A model generated the notes under the pieces. The model did no database searches. It was not told the DNA's origin and worked only from the letters and a program-made list of their open reading frames with translations. Both the position numbers and the translations under genes were made by a program. From Candidatus Phycosocius bacilliformis (GTDB taxonomy: Bacteria > Pseudomonadota > Alphaproteobacteria > Caulobacterales > Aquidulcibacteraceae): a stretch of DNA of 64,000 nucleotides. The stretch is taken from positions 1 to 64,000 of the forward strand of contig NZ_BFBR01000003.1 in the NCBI RefSeq assembly GCF_003112735.1, written 5' to 3'. Below are positions 8,765-17,740 of the stretch, in pieces (the stretch's first letter is position 1; every line of letters starts with the position of its first letter).

Positions 8765-9085
8765 AAATCTTCTCGCATCGTGCCGGTCTGGCCCGACTCA
8801 GAAAGGGCAGCGCCGACGAAAGGAACGGGTCGAGTTAAGCCAAACGTGGTTAACGAAAGGTCACCAAATCTTAACCATGCGGCAAAAACTGCCCACATCG
8901 AGGTCAATCTGACCTATTTGGGCAGCCCTTTCCCGGCACCTTCTACCCAAGTGCTTGATAACGAATTTTAGTACATTGAAATATTTGACTTAAATATTGG
9001 CCCATCTCTTGCAAACCCTCAGGCATGGCTCAGAAAACTTGGTGCCAAAGCGCATCAGAAGCCGACCAAGAAGGTAGTACAAGAG
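8765..9085. other. divergent flagellar promoter region fliL / flgF
   Basis: This region separates the two divergent flagellar operons. It contains the sigma-54-type site at 8997-9013 reading towards flgF. On the fliL side there are three TTAA half-sites (8835, 8850, 8871), which resemble CtrA half-sites but lack the proper TTAA-N7-TTAA spacing. No convincing promoter for fliL could be picked by eye. Confidence 0.55.
8997..9013 (+). promoter_or_regulatory. probable sigma-54 promoter of the flgF operon
   Basis: TTGGCCCATCTCTTGCA matches the -24/-12 consensus TTGGCAC-N5-TTGCA, with GG and GC separated by exactly 10 bases. It lies 72 bp upstream of the flgF start, leaving a leader of about 60 bases. 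In Caulobacter, mid-class rod/hook operons are sigma-54 dependent, so position and type agree. Confidence 0.75.
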
Positions 9086-9823
9086 ATGGACAATACACTT
9101 CTCATCACGCTTTCGGCCCAGAATGCCCTGCGGCGGCAGATGGATGTTGCCGCCAACAACATGGCCAACGTCTCCACCGCTGGCTTCAAGTCAGAATCGG
9201 TTCTGTTTGAGCCTGTGATCCGCAAACCTGCGTCAATCGCCGAAAGACCCAAGACTGTCGAATTTGTCCGCGATTACACGATTGCGCGCGATTTTCGCCC
9301 CGGTGCGTTGCAGCGCACCGACAATCCCCTCGACTTTGGACTCGCAGGTGATGGCTATTTCACCATCCAAACCCCGCAAGGTAATGCCTTTACCCGCGAT
9401 GGACGGTTCCAGATGGACCCCCAGGGCCGGATCGTCACTGGCGACGGTCGCCCGGTGCTCGACACCAATGGCCAGCCAATCACATTGGATCTGACCCAGG
9501 GCGAGCCGGTGGTCGGCAAGAATGGGACCATCTCGCAAAATGGTGTGCCAGTGGCCCAATTCGGCATCGCGACTTTCCAGCGCCCCGGTGCGCTTGATAA
9601 GATTGGCGACAATTTGTGGCGTCCCACCGGGGAAGCCGCCCAACCCGCCGCCGATCCCCAAATTGTTCAGGGCATGATTGAAGGCTCCAATGTGGTTGCC
9701 GTTTCCGAGCTGACCCGGATCATGGAAATCAGCCGCGCCTTTGAAAGCGTCTCTCGCCTGCAACGACAAACCGAAGACCTGCGCGGCAAAGCCATTGAAC
9801 GGCTTGCCCGGGTTCAATCCTGA
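9086..9823 (+). CDS. flgF: flagellar proximal rod protein FlgF
   Basis: 245 residues with the flagellar rod/hook family signature near the N-terminus (QMDVAANNMANVSTAGFKSE), a central FlgF/FlgG domain (GDGYFTIQTPQGNAFTRDGRF) and the conserved C-terminal helix (VAVSELTRIMEISRAFESV). It polymerises into the rod through the periplasm after type III export. It is the first gene of flgF-flgG-flgA-flgH, 21 bp before flgG. Confidence 0.95.
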   Translation: MDNTLLITLSAQNALRRQMDVAANNMANVSTAGFKSESVLFEPVIRKPASIAERPKTVEFVRDYTIARDFRPGALQRTDNPLDFGLAGDGYFTIQTPQGNAFTRDGRFQMDPQGRIVTGDGRPVLDTNGQPITLDLTQGEPVVGKNGTISQNGVPVAQFGIATFQRPGALDKIGDNLWRPTGEAAQPAADPQIVQGMIEGSNVVAVSELTRIMEISRAFESVSRLQRQTEDLRGKAIERLARVQS

Positions 9824-9844
9824 TCTGACTGAAGGACCAAGCCG

Positions 9845-10633
9845 ATGCGCTCCATGAATATTGCCGCCACCGGGATGCTGGCCCAGCAACTCAATGTGGA
9901 AGTCATTTCCAACAATATCGCCAACATGAACACCACGGGCTTTAAGCGCCAGCGCGCTGAGTTTCAGGACCTGATTTATCAGAATCTGGAGCGGCCCGGC
10001 GCCACAACATCGGATTCTGGCACGATTGATCCAACCGGCGTTCAGGTTGGCTATGGTGTGAAAACCGGTTCGGTCTACCGAATTGCCGAGCAAGGCAGTC
10101 TGACCCGCACCGACAATAAATATGATATGGCCATCAATGGACGGGGCTATTTCCAGATCCTACTGCCCGATGGCCGCACCGCCTACACACGCGCGGGCAA
10201 TTTTTCCTCCTCACCGACCGGCCAGATTGTCACCGGCGAAGGCTATATCCTGCAGCCAGAAATCCAGATCCCCGACGGGGCGCTCGATTTCTCCATCTCG
10301 CCGTCAGGGCAAGTCCAAGCCGTGTTGTCGGGCCAGACTGCGCCGCAGGATCTGGGCCAAATCACATTGGCAAGTTTCGTCAATCCCGCGGGTCTTGAAG
10401 CGCTGGGAGACAATTTGCTGGTTGAAACCGCTGCCTCTGGCCCCGCCACGATCGGCAACCCGACCGGGCCAGGTCTGGGCTCAATCAATCAGAATTATGT
10501 TGAGGCGTCCAACGTCAATCCGGTGTTTGAAATCTCGGCCCTGATCATTGCCCAGCGCGCCTATGAGATGAATTCCAAAGTGATCAATGCCACCGACGAG
10601 ATGATGCAAGCCACATCTCAAGTCCTGCGCTAG
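9845..10633 (+). CDS. flgG: flagellar distal rod protein FlgG
   Basis: 262 residues, the standard FlgG length. It carries the N-terminal motif (LNVEVISNNIANMNTTGFKRQ), the central domain (INGRGYFQILLPDGRTAYTRAGNF) and the C-terminal NYVEASNVNPVFEISALI / AYEMNSKVI block typical of FlgG. It builds the distal rod. GAAGGA precedes the ATG at Shine-Dalgarno distance. Confidence 0.97.
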   Translation: MRSMNIAATGMLAQQLNVEVISNNIANMNTTGFKRQRAEFQDLIYQNLERPGATTSDSGTIDPTGVQVGYGVKTGSVYRIAEQGSLTRTDNKYDMAINGRGYFQILLPDGRTAYTRAGNFSSSPTGQIVTGEGYILQPEIQIPDGALDFSISPSGQVQAVLSGQTAPQDLGQITLASFVNPAGLEALGDNLLVETAASGPATIGNPTGPGLGSINQNYVEASNVNPVFEISALIIAQRAYEMNSKVINATDEMMQATSQVLR

Positions 10634-10642
10634 GGTTTGGCA

Positions 10643-11524
10643 ATGGTGGCGCGTTTGCACACTTTGCTTAAGGGGCATGCCATCGGCTTGGCGATGTGTC
10701 TGGCCCTTGCCGGCCTATTGGGTCTTGGCGCACCACCTGCATGGGCCCAAACCAATAATCCTGCTGGCACGCGTGCGGCACCAGTTTTGTCGCTCAAGAC
10801 CAATCCTGGCACCCAGAATGTGCAGATCACCTTTGGCGATGTGTTCGACAATGCTGGTGCCTTGGCCAGCCAGCCCTTGGCGCGTGCCCCCGGTCCCGGC
10901 CAGACTGTGGTTTTCGGGGCAGGCCCCCTGCAGGCCCGTGTGCGGGCTGCGGGCTATAATTGGCCCAATCGCGAAAATGTGCGCCAAGTTGTGGTCAATG
11001 GATCAGGAGACCGCGAACCTTTGCAGGCAATCGCGACCGAAACGACAATGAGCGCGGTCGAACCCAGTCGCACGCGGGCCGCGCCACAAAGCCCGCCACG
11101 CCCAGAAGCCTTGTCAGTTCTTGCCCGCACCATTCAGCGCGGGGAAGAAATCACCGACGCCGATGTGATCTGGATGGACACGCCTGCTGCGGCTCCCCGC
11201 GATTCCCTCGCTGACCCTGCGAGCTTGATCGGCAAAACCGCCCGGCGCACGCTTTTGGCCAATACACCTTTGCGCGCCATGGACGTGATGGAAACCCCAG
11301 CTGTCCGGCGCAACGAAACCGTGACCCTGATTTATGAAGCCCGCGGCCTCAAGCTGACAGTTCGGGGCAAAGCCTTGGCCGATGCGCCGGTCGGGGCGAC
11401 GGTAAAAGTCCTCAACCCGCAGTCCAACAAAGTCCTCGAAGCCGTTGTTGAAGGCCCCGGTGCTGCCCGCGTCATGCTGAGCCAATTGTCAGCCCGCGTG
11501 ACCAGTGAGAATGGAGTAAACTGA
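10643..11524 (+). CDS. flgA: flagellar P-ring assembly chaperone FlgA
   Basis: An ATG at 10643 is preferred over the in-frame TTG at 10637, giving 293 residues. A Sec signal peptide is present (hydrophobic LAMCLALAGLLGLG, cleavage near AWA-QT). The C-terminal half is the SAF/ChapFlgA domain: LARTIQRGEEITDADVIWMD, LIGKTARRTLLANTPLRAMDV, VTLIYEARGLKLTVRGKAL. FlgA chaperones FlgI P-ring assembly in the periplasm. The ~110-residue N-terminal part is longer than in enterics. The stop overlaps the flgH start (TGATG). Confidence 0.93.
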   Translation: MVARLHTLLKGHAIGLAMCLALAGLLGLGAPPAWAQTNNPAGTRAAPVLSLKTNPGTQNVQITFGDVFDNAGALASQPLARAPGPGQTVVFGAGPLQARVRAAGYNWPNRENVRQVVVNGSGDREPLQAIATETTMSAVEPSRTRAAPQSPPRPEALSVLARTIQRGEEITDADVIWMDTPAAAPRDSLADPASLIGKTARRTLLANTPLRAMDVMETPAVRRNETVTLIYEARGLKLTVRGKALADAPVGATVKVLNPQSNKVLEAVVEGPGAARVMLSQLSARVTSENGVN

Positions 11525-12267
11525 TGAAAAAGCTTGGTCTGATCTTGGTGGCAAGCCTTGGCTTGAGCGGATGTGCGGCGACGCTGGAGGAGGTCCGTCA
11601 GGCTGGCAAACCGCCTGAAGTCACGCCGATTGAAAACCCGGCCTATGCGGCCACGGGTCGGCGCCAAGTTGTGCTGCCCATGCCCGATACTATTCCCCAG
11701 CAGGCTTCTTCCAATTCGCTCTGGAAAACCGGCGCGCGTCAGTTTTTCAACGATCCACGCGCCTCCAATGTTGGGGATATTTTGACCGTCCTGATCCAAA
11801 TCAATGATCAGGCCCAGTTGAGCAACACCACCGGCCGCACGCGCAAATCCACCATGGACGGGGGCGTCAGCAATTTCTTTGGACTGGAGCAATTGCCCGG
11901 CAAAGTGCTGCCAGAAGGCTTTGATCCCTCAACCATGGTCGGGGCCAGTTCAAATGGCGCATTTTCAGGACAGGGATCGGTCGCCCGCAATGAAAAGGTC
12001 GACATGACCGTGGCTGCCATCGTCACCCAAGTCCTGCCCAATGGCAATCTGGTGGTTGCTGGACGGCAGGAAGTGCGGATCAATAACGAATTGCGCGAGC
12101 TTTTGGTCTCCGGCATTGTCCGCCCGCAAGACATTACTGCGGCCAATCAGGTCCGTCACACCCAGATGGCAGAGGCCCGGATCTCTTATGGCGGGCGTGG
12201 GCAGATCACCGCCTATCAGCAACCGCCGAAGGGCCAGCAAATCCTTGGTGCCATCAGCCCATTCTGA
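11524..12267 (+). CDS. flgH: flagellar L-ring lipoprotein FlgH
   Basis: 247 residues with a lipoprotein signal (MKKLGLILVASLGLSGC, lipidated Cys17), followed by the FlgH domain: SLWKTGARQFFNDPRASNVGDILTV, then VTQVLPNGNLVVAGRQEVRINNELRELLVSGIVRPQDI and the C-terminal GRGQITAYQQPPKGQQ. It forms the outer-membrane L-ring around the rod. It is the last gene of the flgF operon and is translationally coupled to flgA. Confidence 0.97.
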   Translation: MKKLGLILVASLGLSGCAATLEEVRQAGKPPEVTPIENPAYAATGRRQVVLPMPDTIPQQASSNSLWKTGARQFFNDPRASNVGDILTVLIQINDQAQLSNTTGRTRKSTMDGGVSNFFGLEQLPGKVLPEGFDPSTMVGASSNGAFSGQGSVARNEKVDMTVAAIVTQVLPNGNLVVAGRQEVRINNELRELLVSGIVRPQDITAANQVRHTQMAEARISYGGRGQITAYQQPPKGQQILGAISPF

Positions 12268-12281
12268 TCCTGACAGCATGA

Positions 12282-12301
12282 AGGCAGGCCGTGGCCTGCC
12301 T
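12282..12301. terminator. hairpin between the convergent flgH and dksA stops
   Basis: AGGCAGGCC, a GT loop and GGCCTGCCT form a 9-bp perfect GC-rich stem exactly between the two convergent stop codons. There is no T-run on either side, so termination may be weak or factor-assisted. Position favours a bidirectional 3'-end structure. Confidence 0.55.
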
Positions 12302-12735
12302 CAATCGTCGCGATAAATGCGCTCGGAACGCTCATGCCGCTCTTGGGCTTCCAAGCTCAAAGTAGCCACTGGTCGGGCCATGAGGCGACCGAGTGAAATG
12401 GGTTCACCTGTCTCATCGCAATAGCCGTAGGACCCATCATCAATACGGCGCAAAGCGGCATCAATTTTGGAGATCAATTTGCGCTGACGATCGCGCGCAC
12501 GCAACTCAATGCTTTTGTCGGTTTCAGCTGACGCCCGGTCGGCCACATCCGGCAGAGAGGCGGTCTCGGTCTGCAAATGGGAAAGCGTGTCCTTGGAATC
12601 AGCCAGGATCTGCTCTTTCCAGTCCTCAAGCTTTTTGCGGAAATATTCCCGCTGACGCTCGTTCATGAACTCTTCGTCGTCGGAAGGCACATAGTCACTC
12701 GGAACATTGGTGTTTGGCACAACAATCGCGGTCAT
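12301..12735 (-). CDS. dksA: RNA polymerase-binding transcription factor DksA (degenerate zinc finger)
   Basis: 144 residues. DksA enters the RNA polymerase secondary channel and works with ppGpp. The coiled-coil tip motif DxxDxA is intact (Asp63, Asp66, Ala68), so the functional tip is present. The C-terminal globular part keeps the fold (GSYGYCDETGEPISLGRLMARP), but only one of the four zinc cysteines remains: Cys106 is present, while Thr109, Ser127 and Ala130 stand at the others. DksA proteins with reduced cysteine sets are known in alphaproteobacteria and as Pseudomonas DksA2. The neighbourhood next to flgH is as in Caulobacter. Confidence 0.95.
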   Translation of the reverse strand: MTAIVVPNTNVPSDYVPSDDEEFMNERQREYFRKKLEDWKEQILADSKDTLSHLQTETASLPDVADRASAETDKSIELRARDRQRKLISKIDAALRRIDDGSYGYCDETGEPISLGRLMARPVATLSLEAQERHERSERIYRDD

Positions 12736-12951
12736 GACGTACCCCTTGTTTCTGCTTGTGATCGATCAACTTTATGCTCGACAATATCGCGCTATAGTGA
12801 AGCCTGAAGAGGCCCGCAAGGCGGCACAAACACTCACCCTTCCACCTGACTGCTAAAACCACTGTCCAACAGGTGGTCATGACAGCGGTCTCAACCTGGC
12901 CTGACGACGGTCGTCTCGGACCGGGATGAAGGCTGAACTCAAGAAAGGTTT
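12736..12951. other. dksA upstream region
   Basis: No gene seen. It contains two weak inverted repeats (CCACCTG ... CAGGTGG at ~12842-12877 and GACGAC-G-GTCGTC near 12902) between dksA and the repeat array. Confidence 0.4.
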
Positions 12952-13411
12952 GTCATCCCGGACGGCGAAGCCGATCCGGGATCGTGTGCCGCACATGCGC
13001 AAAGAGGTCCCCGCACTGCGCTACGCTTCGGTGGTGATGACATCGTTTGGAGTTGGTTGCATTTATAATTGGGTGTCATCCCGGACGGCGGTAGCCGATC
13101 CGGGACCTTGTGCCGCACGTGCGCGAGGAGGTCCCCGCTCTGCGCTTCGCTTCGGCGGGGATGACATCGTTTAATTAAGTCAGCCAAAAAAACACGCTGT
13201 CCTCCCGGACGGCGTTAGCCGATCCGGGATCGTGTGCCGCACATGCGCGAGGAGGTCCGGTTATGCGCTGAGCTTCGGTGGGGATGACATCGTTTAATTA
13301 AGTCAGCCAATAAAACACGCTGTCATCCCGGACGGCGAAGCCGAGCCGGGATCTCATTGCGCACTTGCGTATGAAGGTCCCCGCTCTGTGCTACGCTCCG
13401 GCGGGGATGAC
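12952..13411 (+). repeat. tandem array of four palindromic repeat units, period ~123 bp
   Basis: Units begin at 12952, 13075, 13199 and 13322. Each is a ~90-bp two-hairpin palindromic unit (GTCATCCCGGACGGCG... to ...GGCGGGGATGACA). They are separated by a ~33-bp linker that is also conserved (ATCGTTTAATTAAGTCAGCC then AATAAAACACGCT in the later copies). The left hairpin is best conserved. The centre varies by a few bases, and the right half decays in units 1 and 3. Conserved linkers imply tandem duplication of the ~123-bp module rather than independent insertions. Confidence 0.85.
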
Positions 13412-13440
13412 ACGGCTTTTCTTAGGTATTTCGTCTGGAA

Positions 13441-13473
13441 GCGGTTTGGTGCCCTTTCTGGTCACCAAACCGC
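13441..13473. repeat. perfect 11-bp inverted repeat (left flank of nested palindromic element)
   Basis: GCGGTTTGGTG (13441-13451), an 11-base loop and CACCAAACCGC (13463-13473). The inner sequence TTTGGTG/CACCAAA is shared with the inverted repeat at 13597-13629, so the two look related. Confidence 0.8.
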
Positions 13474-13489
13474 AAACTCAATTGTTTCT

Positions 13490-13580
13490 GCGACATCGGG
13501 GTGGTCAAGTGCGCAGCTTTGCTGCGTCGCGATGCGATCGGTTTTCAAAGAAAACCGACACTTGACGACCCAGATGACGC
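13490..13580. other. long stem opening into a junction of three perfect hairpins
   Basis: Arms 13490-13511 and 13559-13580 pair at 19 of 22 positions; the mismatches are isolated single bases. The innermost 8 bp (GTCAAGTG/CACTTGAC) are perfect. The enclosed 47 bases are fully used by three consecutive perfect hairpins: CGCAGC-TTT-GCTGCG (13512-13526), TCGC-GAT-GCGA (13527-13537) and TCGGTTTTC-AAA-GAAAACCGA (13538-13558). No unpaired base remains between helices, so the unit forms a closed four-way junction. It is not a tRNA: all loops are three bases and there is no T-loop motif. It could act as a structured RNA, as folded single-stranded DNA for a recombinase or Rep protein, or be part of a miniature mobile element. 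Confidence 0.8.
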
Positions 13581-13596
13581 GCTCAAACTCGCACTT

Positions 13597-13629
13597 CCGT
13601 TTTGGTGAAACACAGGTTTCACCAAACGG
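13597..13629. repeat. inverted repeat (right flank of nested palindromic element)
   Basis: CCGTTTTGGTGAAAC, an ACA loop and GTTTCACCAAACGG pair over 14 bp with a single bulged T. Together with the repeat at 13441 it brackets the central junction structure with similar CGGTTTGGTG-type arms. Confidence 0.75.
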
Positions 13630-13662
13630 TTCTGAGTAGAAAGGCCACACTCACAATAGCCT

Positions 13663-13690
13663 GTCATCCCGGACGGCGCAGCCGATCCGG
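13663..13690 (+). repeat. half unit of the palindromic repeat
   Basis: Only the left hairpin half (GTCATCCCGGACGGCGCAGC then CGATCCGG) is present, ending shortly before the mutase stop codon. Confidence 0.75.
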
Positions 13691-13708
13691 CTGGGTTGGT
13701 CTCCACCC

Positions 13709-15871
13709 TCACCCTACGTCCTGATAGCCCAAGCGGCCACTCAATGTGCCGATCAGATCCACCACCGCTTCGCCAATCACTGTCCCCGGCAGATAAACCG
13801 CACTGGCCCCCATTTGTTTGAGGATGGCGACATCATCGGGCGGGATGACCCCGCCAATCACAATCATGATATCGCTGCGGCCTTGGGCAGACAGGGCTTG
13901 GCGCAGGGCGGGCAACAGGGTCAAATGGCCTGCAGCCAGCGAGGATACACCAATGACATGGACATTATTGTCGATGGCCTGGCGGGCGGCTTCTTCCGGT
14001 GTGGCAAATAGCGGGCCGATATCCACCTCAAAGCCCAGATCGCTGAAAGCCGTGGCGATGACCTTCTGGCCCCGGTCGTGGCCGTCCTGGCCCATTTTGG
14101 CAACGAGGATTTTCGGCGGGCGGCCGTCGGCTTTGGTAAAGGCGGCAATCGCCTCCCGGGCTTTGGCAAGAACTGGGTTAGAGGGATCAGCTTCGCGGGT
14201 ATAGACACCTGAATTGATCCGAATTTCGGCCTTATGGCGTCCAAAAACATCTTCCAGAGCGAGTGAAATCTCCCCCACTGTGGCTTTGGCACGCGCTGCC
14301 TTGATCGCTAAATCAAGCAGATTGCCCGACCCATCACGGGCCGCAGCAGTCAACGCCGCACAGGCTGCATCCACGTCAGCCTGACTGCGTTCAGCCTTGA
14401 GACGTTTGAGCTTGTCGAGCTGTTTCATGCGCACAGCCGTATTGTCGACCTTGAGGACCGGCACGTCCTCAATTTCATCGAGCGGGAATTTGTTGACCCC
14501 CACCACCGTCTGCATGCCTGTATCAATCCGGGCCTGGGTTCGGGCTGCGGCTTCCTCGATCCGCAATTTTGGCAAGCCCTGTTCGATGGCTTTGGCCATG
14601 CCGCCCAAGGCTTCAACCTCTTCAATATGCTTCCAAGCCCGCTCAGCCAGATCCGCCGTCAGCTTTTCAACATAATAACTTCCCCCCCACGGATCGATCG
14701 GGCGGGAAAAGCCGGCTTCTTCCTGCAGAATCAATTGGGTGTTGCGGGCGATGCGGGCGGAAAAATCCGTCGGCAACGCCAGTGCTTCATCCAGACTATT
14801 GGTGTGCAGACTTTGGGTATGGCCATGGGTGGCCGCCATTGCCTCGACACACGTGCGCACCGCATTGTTAAACACATCTTGGGCGGTCAGGCTCCAGCCC
14901 GAGGTTTGGCTGTGAGTCCGCAAGGCCAAGGACTTCTCGCTCTTGGGATTGAACTGCTTGACCAAGCGCGCCCACAAAGCCCGCCCCGCACGCATCTTGG
15001 CGACTTCCATGAAGAAATTCATGCCGATCGCCCAGAAGAAGGACAAACGAGGGGCAAAGGCATCAATGTCGAGGCCGACGGCCAATCCGGCGCGAATATA
15101 GTCCAAGCCATCGGCCAAAGTGTAGGCCAATTCCAGATCCGCTGTCGCGCCAGCTTCCTGCATGTGATAGCCAGAGATGGAGATAGAATTGAATTTCGGC
15201 ATGTTTTGACTGGTGAAGGCAAAAATATCCGAAATGATCCGCATGCTCGGCCCGGGCGGGTAGATATAGGTGTTGCGGACCATGAATTCTTTTAAGATGT
15301 CATTCTGGATGGTGCCGGACAATTTGTCCGGGCTGACGCCTTGTTCCTCTGCGGCCACGACATAAAGCGCCAGAATGGGCAAGACCGCGCCATTCATCGT
15401 CATCGACACGCTCATCTGATCCAGCGGTATGCCCTCAAACAACGTGCGCATGTCGTAAATGCTGTCGATGGCAACCCCGGCCATGCCAACATCGCCCAGC
15501 ACACGAGGGTGGTCGCTGTCATAGCCACGATGTGTTGCCAAATCGAAGGCGACCGACAGGCCCTTTTGGCCGGCAGCCAGATTGCGCCGATAAAAGGCGT
15601 TTGAATCCTCTGCCGTCGAAAAGCCCGCATATTGGCGGATTGTCCAAGGCTGCTGGACATACATGGTCGGATAGGGTCCGCGGATATTGGGGGCGATGCC
15701 CGGCAGTCCGTTGAGGTGATCAAGACCGTTAAGATCGGCGGGCCCATAGACCGGCTTGACCATCACGTCTTCAGGTGTCCGCCACAAAGTGGTTGGCGTG
15801 GCCACATCAGGACCACCCGCGACAAGGGGTACCCCCAAATCCAGCTCGGCAAAATTGGGTAGCTTGCTCAT
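13709..15871 (-). CDS. mutB: methylmalonyl-CoA mutase large (catalytic) subunit
   Basis: 720 residues, the full length for the family. It interconverts methylmalonyl-CoA and succinyl-CoA using adenosylcobalamin, in propionate and branched-chain/odd-chain catabolism. The N-terminal TIM barrel carries [34 protein letters not shown] and [15 protein letters not shown]. The C-terminal B12 domain carries the base-off motif DxHxxG (Asp596, His598) and the downstream GVSSLAAGH and IVIGGVIPP segments. Its ATG overlaps the small-subunit stop by 4 bp. No MeaB chaperone or epimerase gene is adjacent. Confidence 0.97.
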   Translation of the reverse strand: MSKLPNFAELDLGVPLVAGGPDVATPTTLWRTPEDVMVKPVYGPADLNGLDHLNGLPGIAPNIRGPYPTMYVQQPWTIRQYAGFSTAEDSNAFYRRNLAAGQKGLSVAFDLATHRGYDSDHPRVLGDVGMAGVAIDSIYDMRTLFEGIPLDQMSVSMTMNGAVLPILALYVVAAEEQGVSPDKLSGTIQNDILKEFMVRNTYIYPPGPSMRIISDIFAFTSQNMPKFNSISISGYHMQEAGATADLELAYTLADGLDYIRAGLAVGLDIDAFAPRLSFFWAIGMNFFMEVAKMRAGRALWARLVKQFNPKSEKSLALRTHSQTSGWSLTAQDVFNNAVRTCVEAMAATHGHTQSLHTNSLDEALALPTDFSARIARNTQLILQEEAGFSRPIDPWGGSYYVEKLTADLAERAWKHIEEVEALGGMAKAIEQGLPKLRIEEAAARTQARIDTGMQTVVGVNKFPLDEIEDVPVLKVDNTAVRMKQLDKLKRLKAERSQADVDAACAALTAAARDGSGNLLDLAIKAARAKATVGEISLALEDVFGRHKAEIRINSGVYTREADPSNPVLAKAREAIAAFTKADGRPPKILVAKMGQDGHDRGQKVIATAFSDLGFEVDIGPLFATPEEAARQAIDNNVHVIGVSSLAAGHLTLLPALRQALSAQGRSDIMIVIGGVIPPDDVAILKQMGASAVYLPGTVIGEAVVDLIGTLSGRLGYQDVG

Positions 15872-17700
15872 GACATTGTCTCCACCAGCCAGACCGCATG
15901 GGTGAGTTCGGCGAGAATATCGGCCCCCACAAAAATATTGCGGTCGATGGCTTCGGCCTCAAATTTGCCCGCGAGCCAGATGTGGCGGGCACCAGCCTCT
16001 TTAAGGGCCAATGCCGCGCCTGCAGCTTCTTCCCCATAGGTGGCATCATCCCCGCACAGGCACACAAGCTGCGTGCCACTGGCAGCAAAAGCTGCCAGCA
16101 GGGCTGCATGATCAGCATAAGCCGTGTCAGCCCCCACAGCGCGGATACCGCCCGCTTCAAAGGCATTGCGCGCAAATCCCGCCCGCGCACTGAAACGGGC
16201 CAAAGGCCCCAGATTGGCAAGGAATATAGCCGGTTTGGCCGCATCGGCGCGATCGCGCAGGGCCTCAAACTCTTGTGCCAGCCGCATGGGTAGGATGGCC
16301 CCCGGCAAAGGAGGTGGCGGTGCGGACTGGGGCAAAGCAATGGCCACCTCGGGCGGGGTCTCATCCAAATTGGCATAGATATTGATGCCGATGAGTTGGG
16401 TTTTCCGCCGGGCGATATCGCGACGTCGGGCTGTCGCGGTCTCGGCTACCCAAGCCTGTATCAAACCCTGATCGAGCGCTGCCTCAAGCCCGCCTGCCCG
16501 CTCAATTTCTTGAACTTTAGGCCAAGCCGCCTTGGCCAGATCATCGGCCAAAGCTTCCATCGCCCACGCCCCACCTGCAGGATCGGTGACCCGGCCTAAA
16601 TGGCTTTCCTCCTGCAAAATCAACTGGGTGTTGCGCGCGATGCGGCGGGCGGCCTCATCGGCAAGGCCCAGCGCACTGGTAAAGGGTAATATGGTGATCA
16701 CATCAGCCCCGGCCGCCGCAGCCGCAAAACCAGCGCATGTGGCGCGCAAAATATTGGTCCAGGGATCGCGCCGGGTCTGCATACGGGCTGAGGTCACCGC
16801 CTGCACACGCATGGGCGCTTGGGTCCCACAGGCCTGCAACACCCGAGCCCACAGGCGACGGGCCGCGCGCTGTTTGGCAATTTCAACCACCACGTCAGGG
16901 CCTGCCGACAGCGTGAATAGCAGGGTTTCATTGACCTCACGGGGCGACAAGCCCATCGCCTCCCCGGCCCGCAGATGGGCGATGCCCGATGCGATCAGCA
17001 CGGCCAATTCCTGTGCTTCTGTGCCGCCGCCTTCATGGACAGGTCGGGCATCAGCCCGCAGGCTGGTTGCGGCCGGAAATAGGGTTTTGACCTGCGCTGC
17101 AAAGCCCGCCGCGGCTGACAAGGAACAGCCGGTCATGCCTGTCATGCGGGCGGCCATCGGATCGAGATTAAAAGCCAGCTTTGCTGTGGCCCTGGCTGCT
17201 TCAGGCACCGCATCGGCCAATGCCCGCGCCGCGCCCAGAGGATCAGACGGAGCATCCAGGCCAAGGGTTGCCAGATCAAGCAAGATACCCTTGATCAGCT
17301 GTCTGAACGCCTCGACATGGGTGGCGACGACGCCACAAGCACCAGTCGGGTCGATCTGAAATTCGAGCGAACTGACGCCCCGCTCCAAGTCCCGCAACCC
17401 GATTTCATTGGCCATGTGTGGATCAGGATCGGTGACGATCTGGCGTATATCCCACGGCAGGAATGCATCACGTTCAAATGCCGCCCCTCGAATGAAAGGG
17501 GCAGCACCGGGCGCACCCGTCATTGAGGCAGGATTCGGCGCTTCATATGGCCCATAGAGGGGGCGTATCGGCACGCCATCATAGGTCTGACCGGTAAGAC
17601 GTGAGACGGGTGCGCCTTTCAGCGCCTTCTCAGCCAGCTCTTGCCAGCGCGCAAGATCGGGGTCGGCAAAGCCGGAAGCCAAAGCGAATGAATCTGTCAT
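15868..17700 (-). CDS. mutA: methylmalonyl-CoA mutase small subunit
   Basis: 610 residues. It is homologous to the large subunit: a mutase barrel ([32 protein letters not shown]) and a degenerate C-terminal cobalamin-like domain in which DxHxxG is missing, as expected for the non-catalytic subunit of the heterodimer. The pair is a two-gene operon. A LuxR-type gene lies 40 bp upstream on the same strand and could share or control its transcription. Confidence 0.93.
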   Translation of the reverse strand: MTDSFALASGFADPDLARWQELAEKALKGAPVSRLTGQTYDGVPIRPLYGPYEAPNPASMTGAPGAAPFIRGAAFERDAFLPWDIRQIVTDPDPHMANEIGLRDLERGVSSLEFQIDPTGACGVVATHVEAFRQLIKGILLDLATLGLDAPSDPLGAARALADAVPEAARATAKLAFNLDPMAARMTGMTGCSLSAAAGFAAQVKTLFPAATSLRADARPVHEGGGTEAQELAVLIASGIAHLRAGEAMGLSPREVNETLLFTLSAGPDVVVEIAKQRAARRLWARVLQACGTQAPMRVQAVTSARMQTRRDPWTNILRATCAGFAAAAAGADVITILPFTSALGLADEAARRIARNTQLILQEESHLGRVTDPAGGAWAMEALADDLAKAAWPKVQEIERAGGLEAALDQGLIQAWVAETATARRRDIARRKTQLIGINIYANLDETPPEVAIALPQSAPPPPLPGAILPMRLAQEFEALRDRADAAKPAIFLANLGPLARFSARAGFARNAFEAGGIRAVGADTAYADHAALLAAFAASGTQLVCLCGDDATYGEEAAGAALALKEAGARHIWLAGKFEAEAIDRNIFVGADILAELTHAVWLVETMS

Positions 17701-17740
17701 GCCAAGGCAAGTGCAGGCCTAAACTTGCCGCGTCAAGACC

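Noticed and set aside
8835-8874. CtrA-binding site upstream of fliL
   Set aside because: Three TTAA half-sites are present, but spacings are 11 and 17 bases instead of the required 7.
12952-13411. CRISPR array, because of regular repeats
   Set aside because: Units are ~90 bp palindromes and the linkers are conserved rather than unique; no cas genes are nearby.
13504-13566. tRNA or tmRNA gene suggested by the cloverleaf-like fold
   Set aside because: All three loops have only three bases, stems are 6, 4 and 9 bp, and there is no T-loop GTTCRA-type motif or CCA-proximal pattern.
12926-13639. Several open frames of 60-83 codons across the repeat array and the palindromic element
   Set aside because: They follow repeat symmetry on both strands, have no ribosome-binding sites and no protein-like composition.
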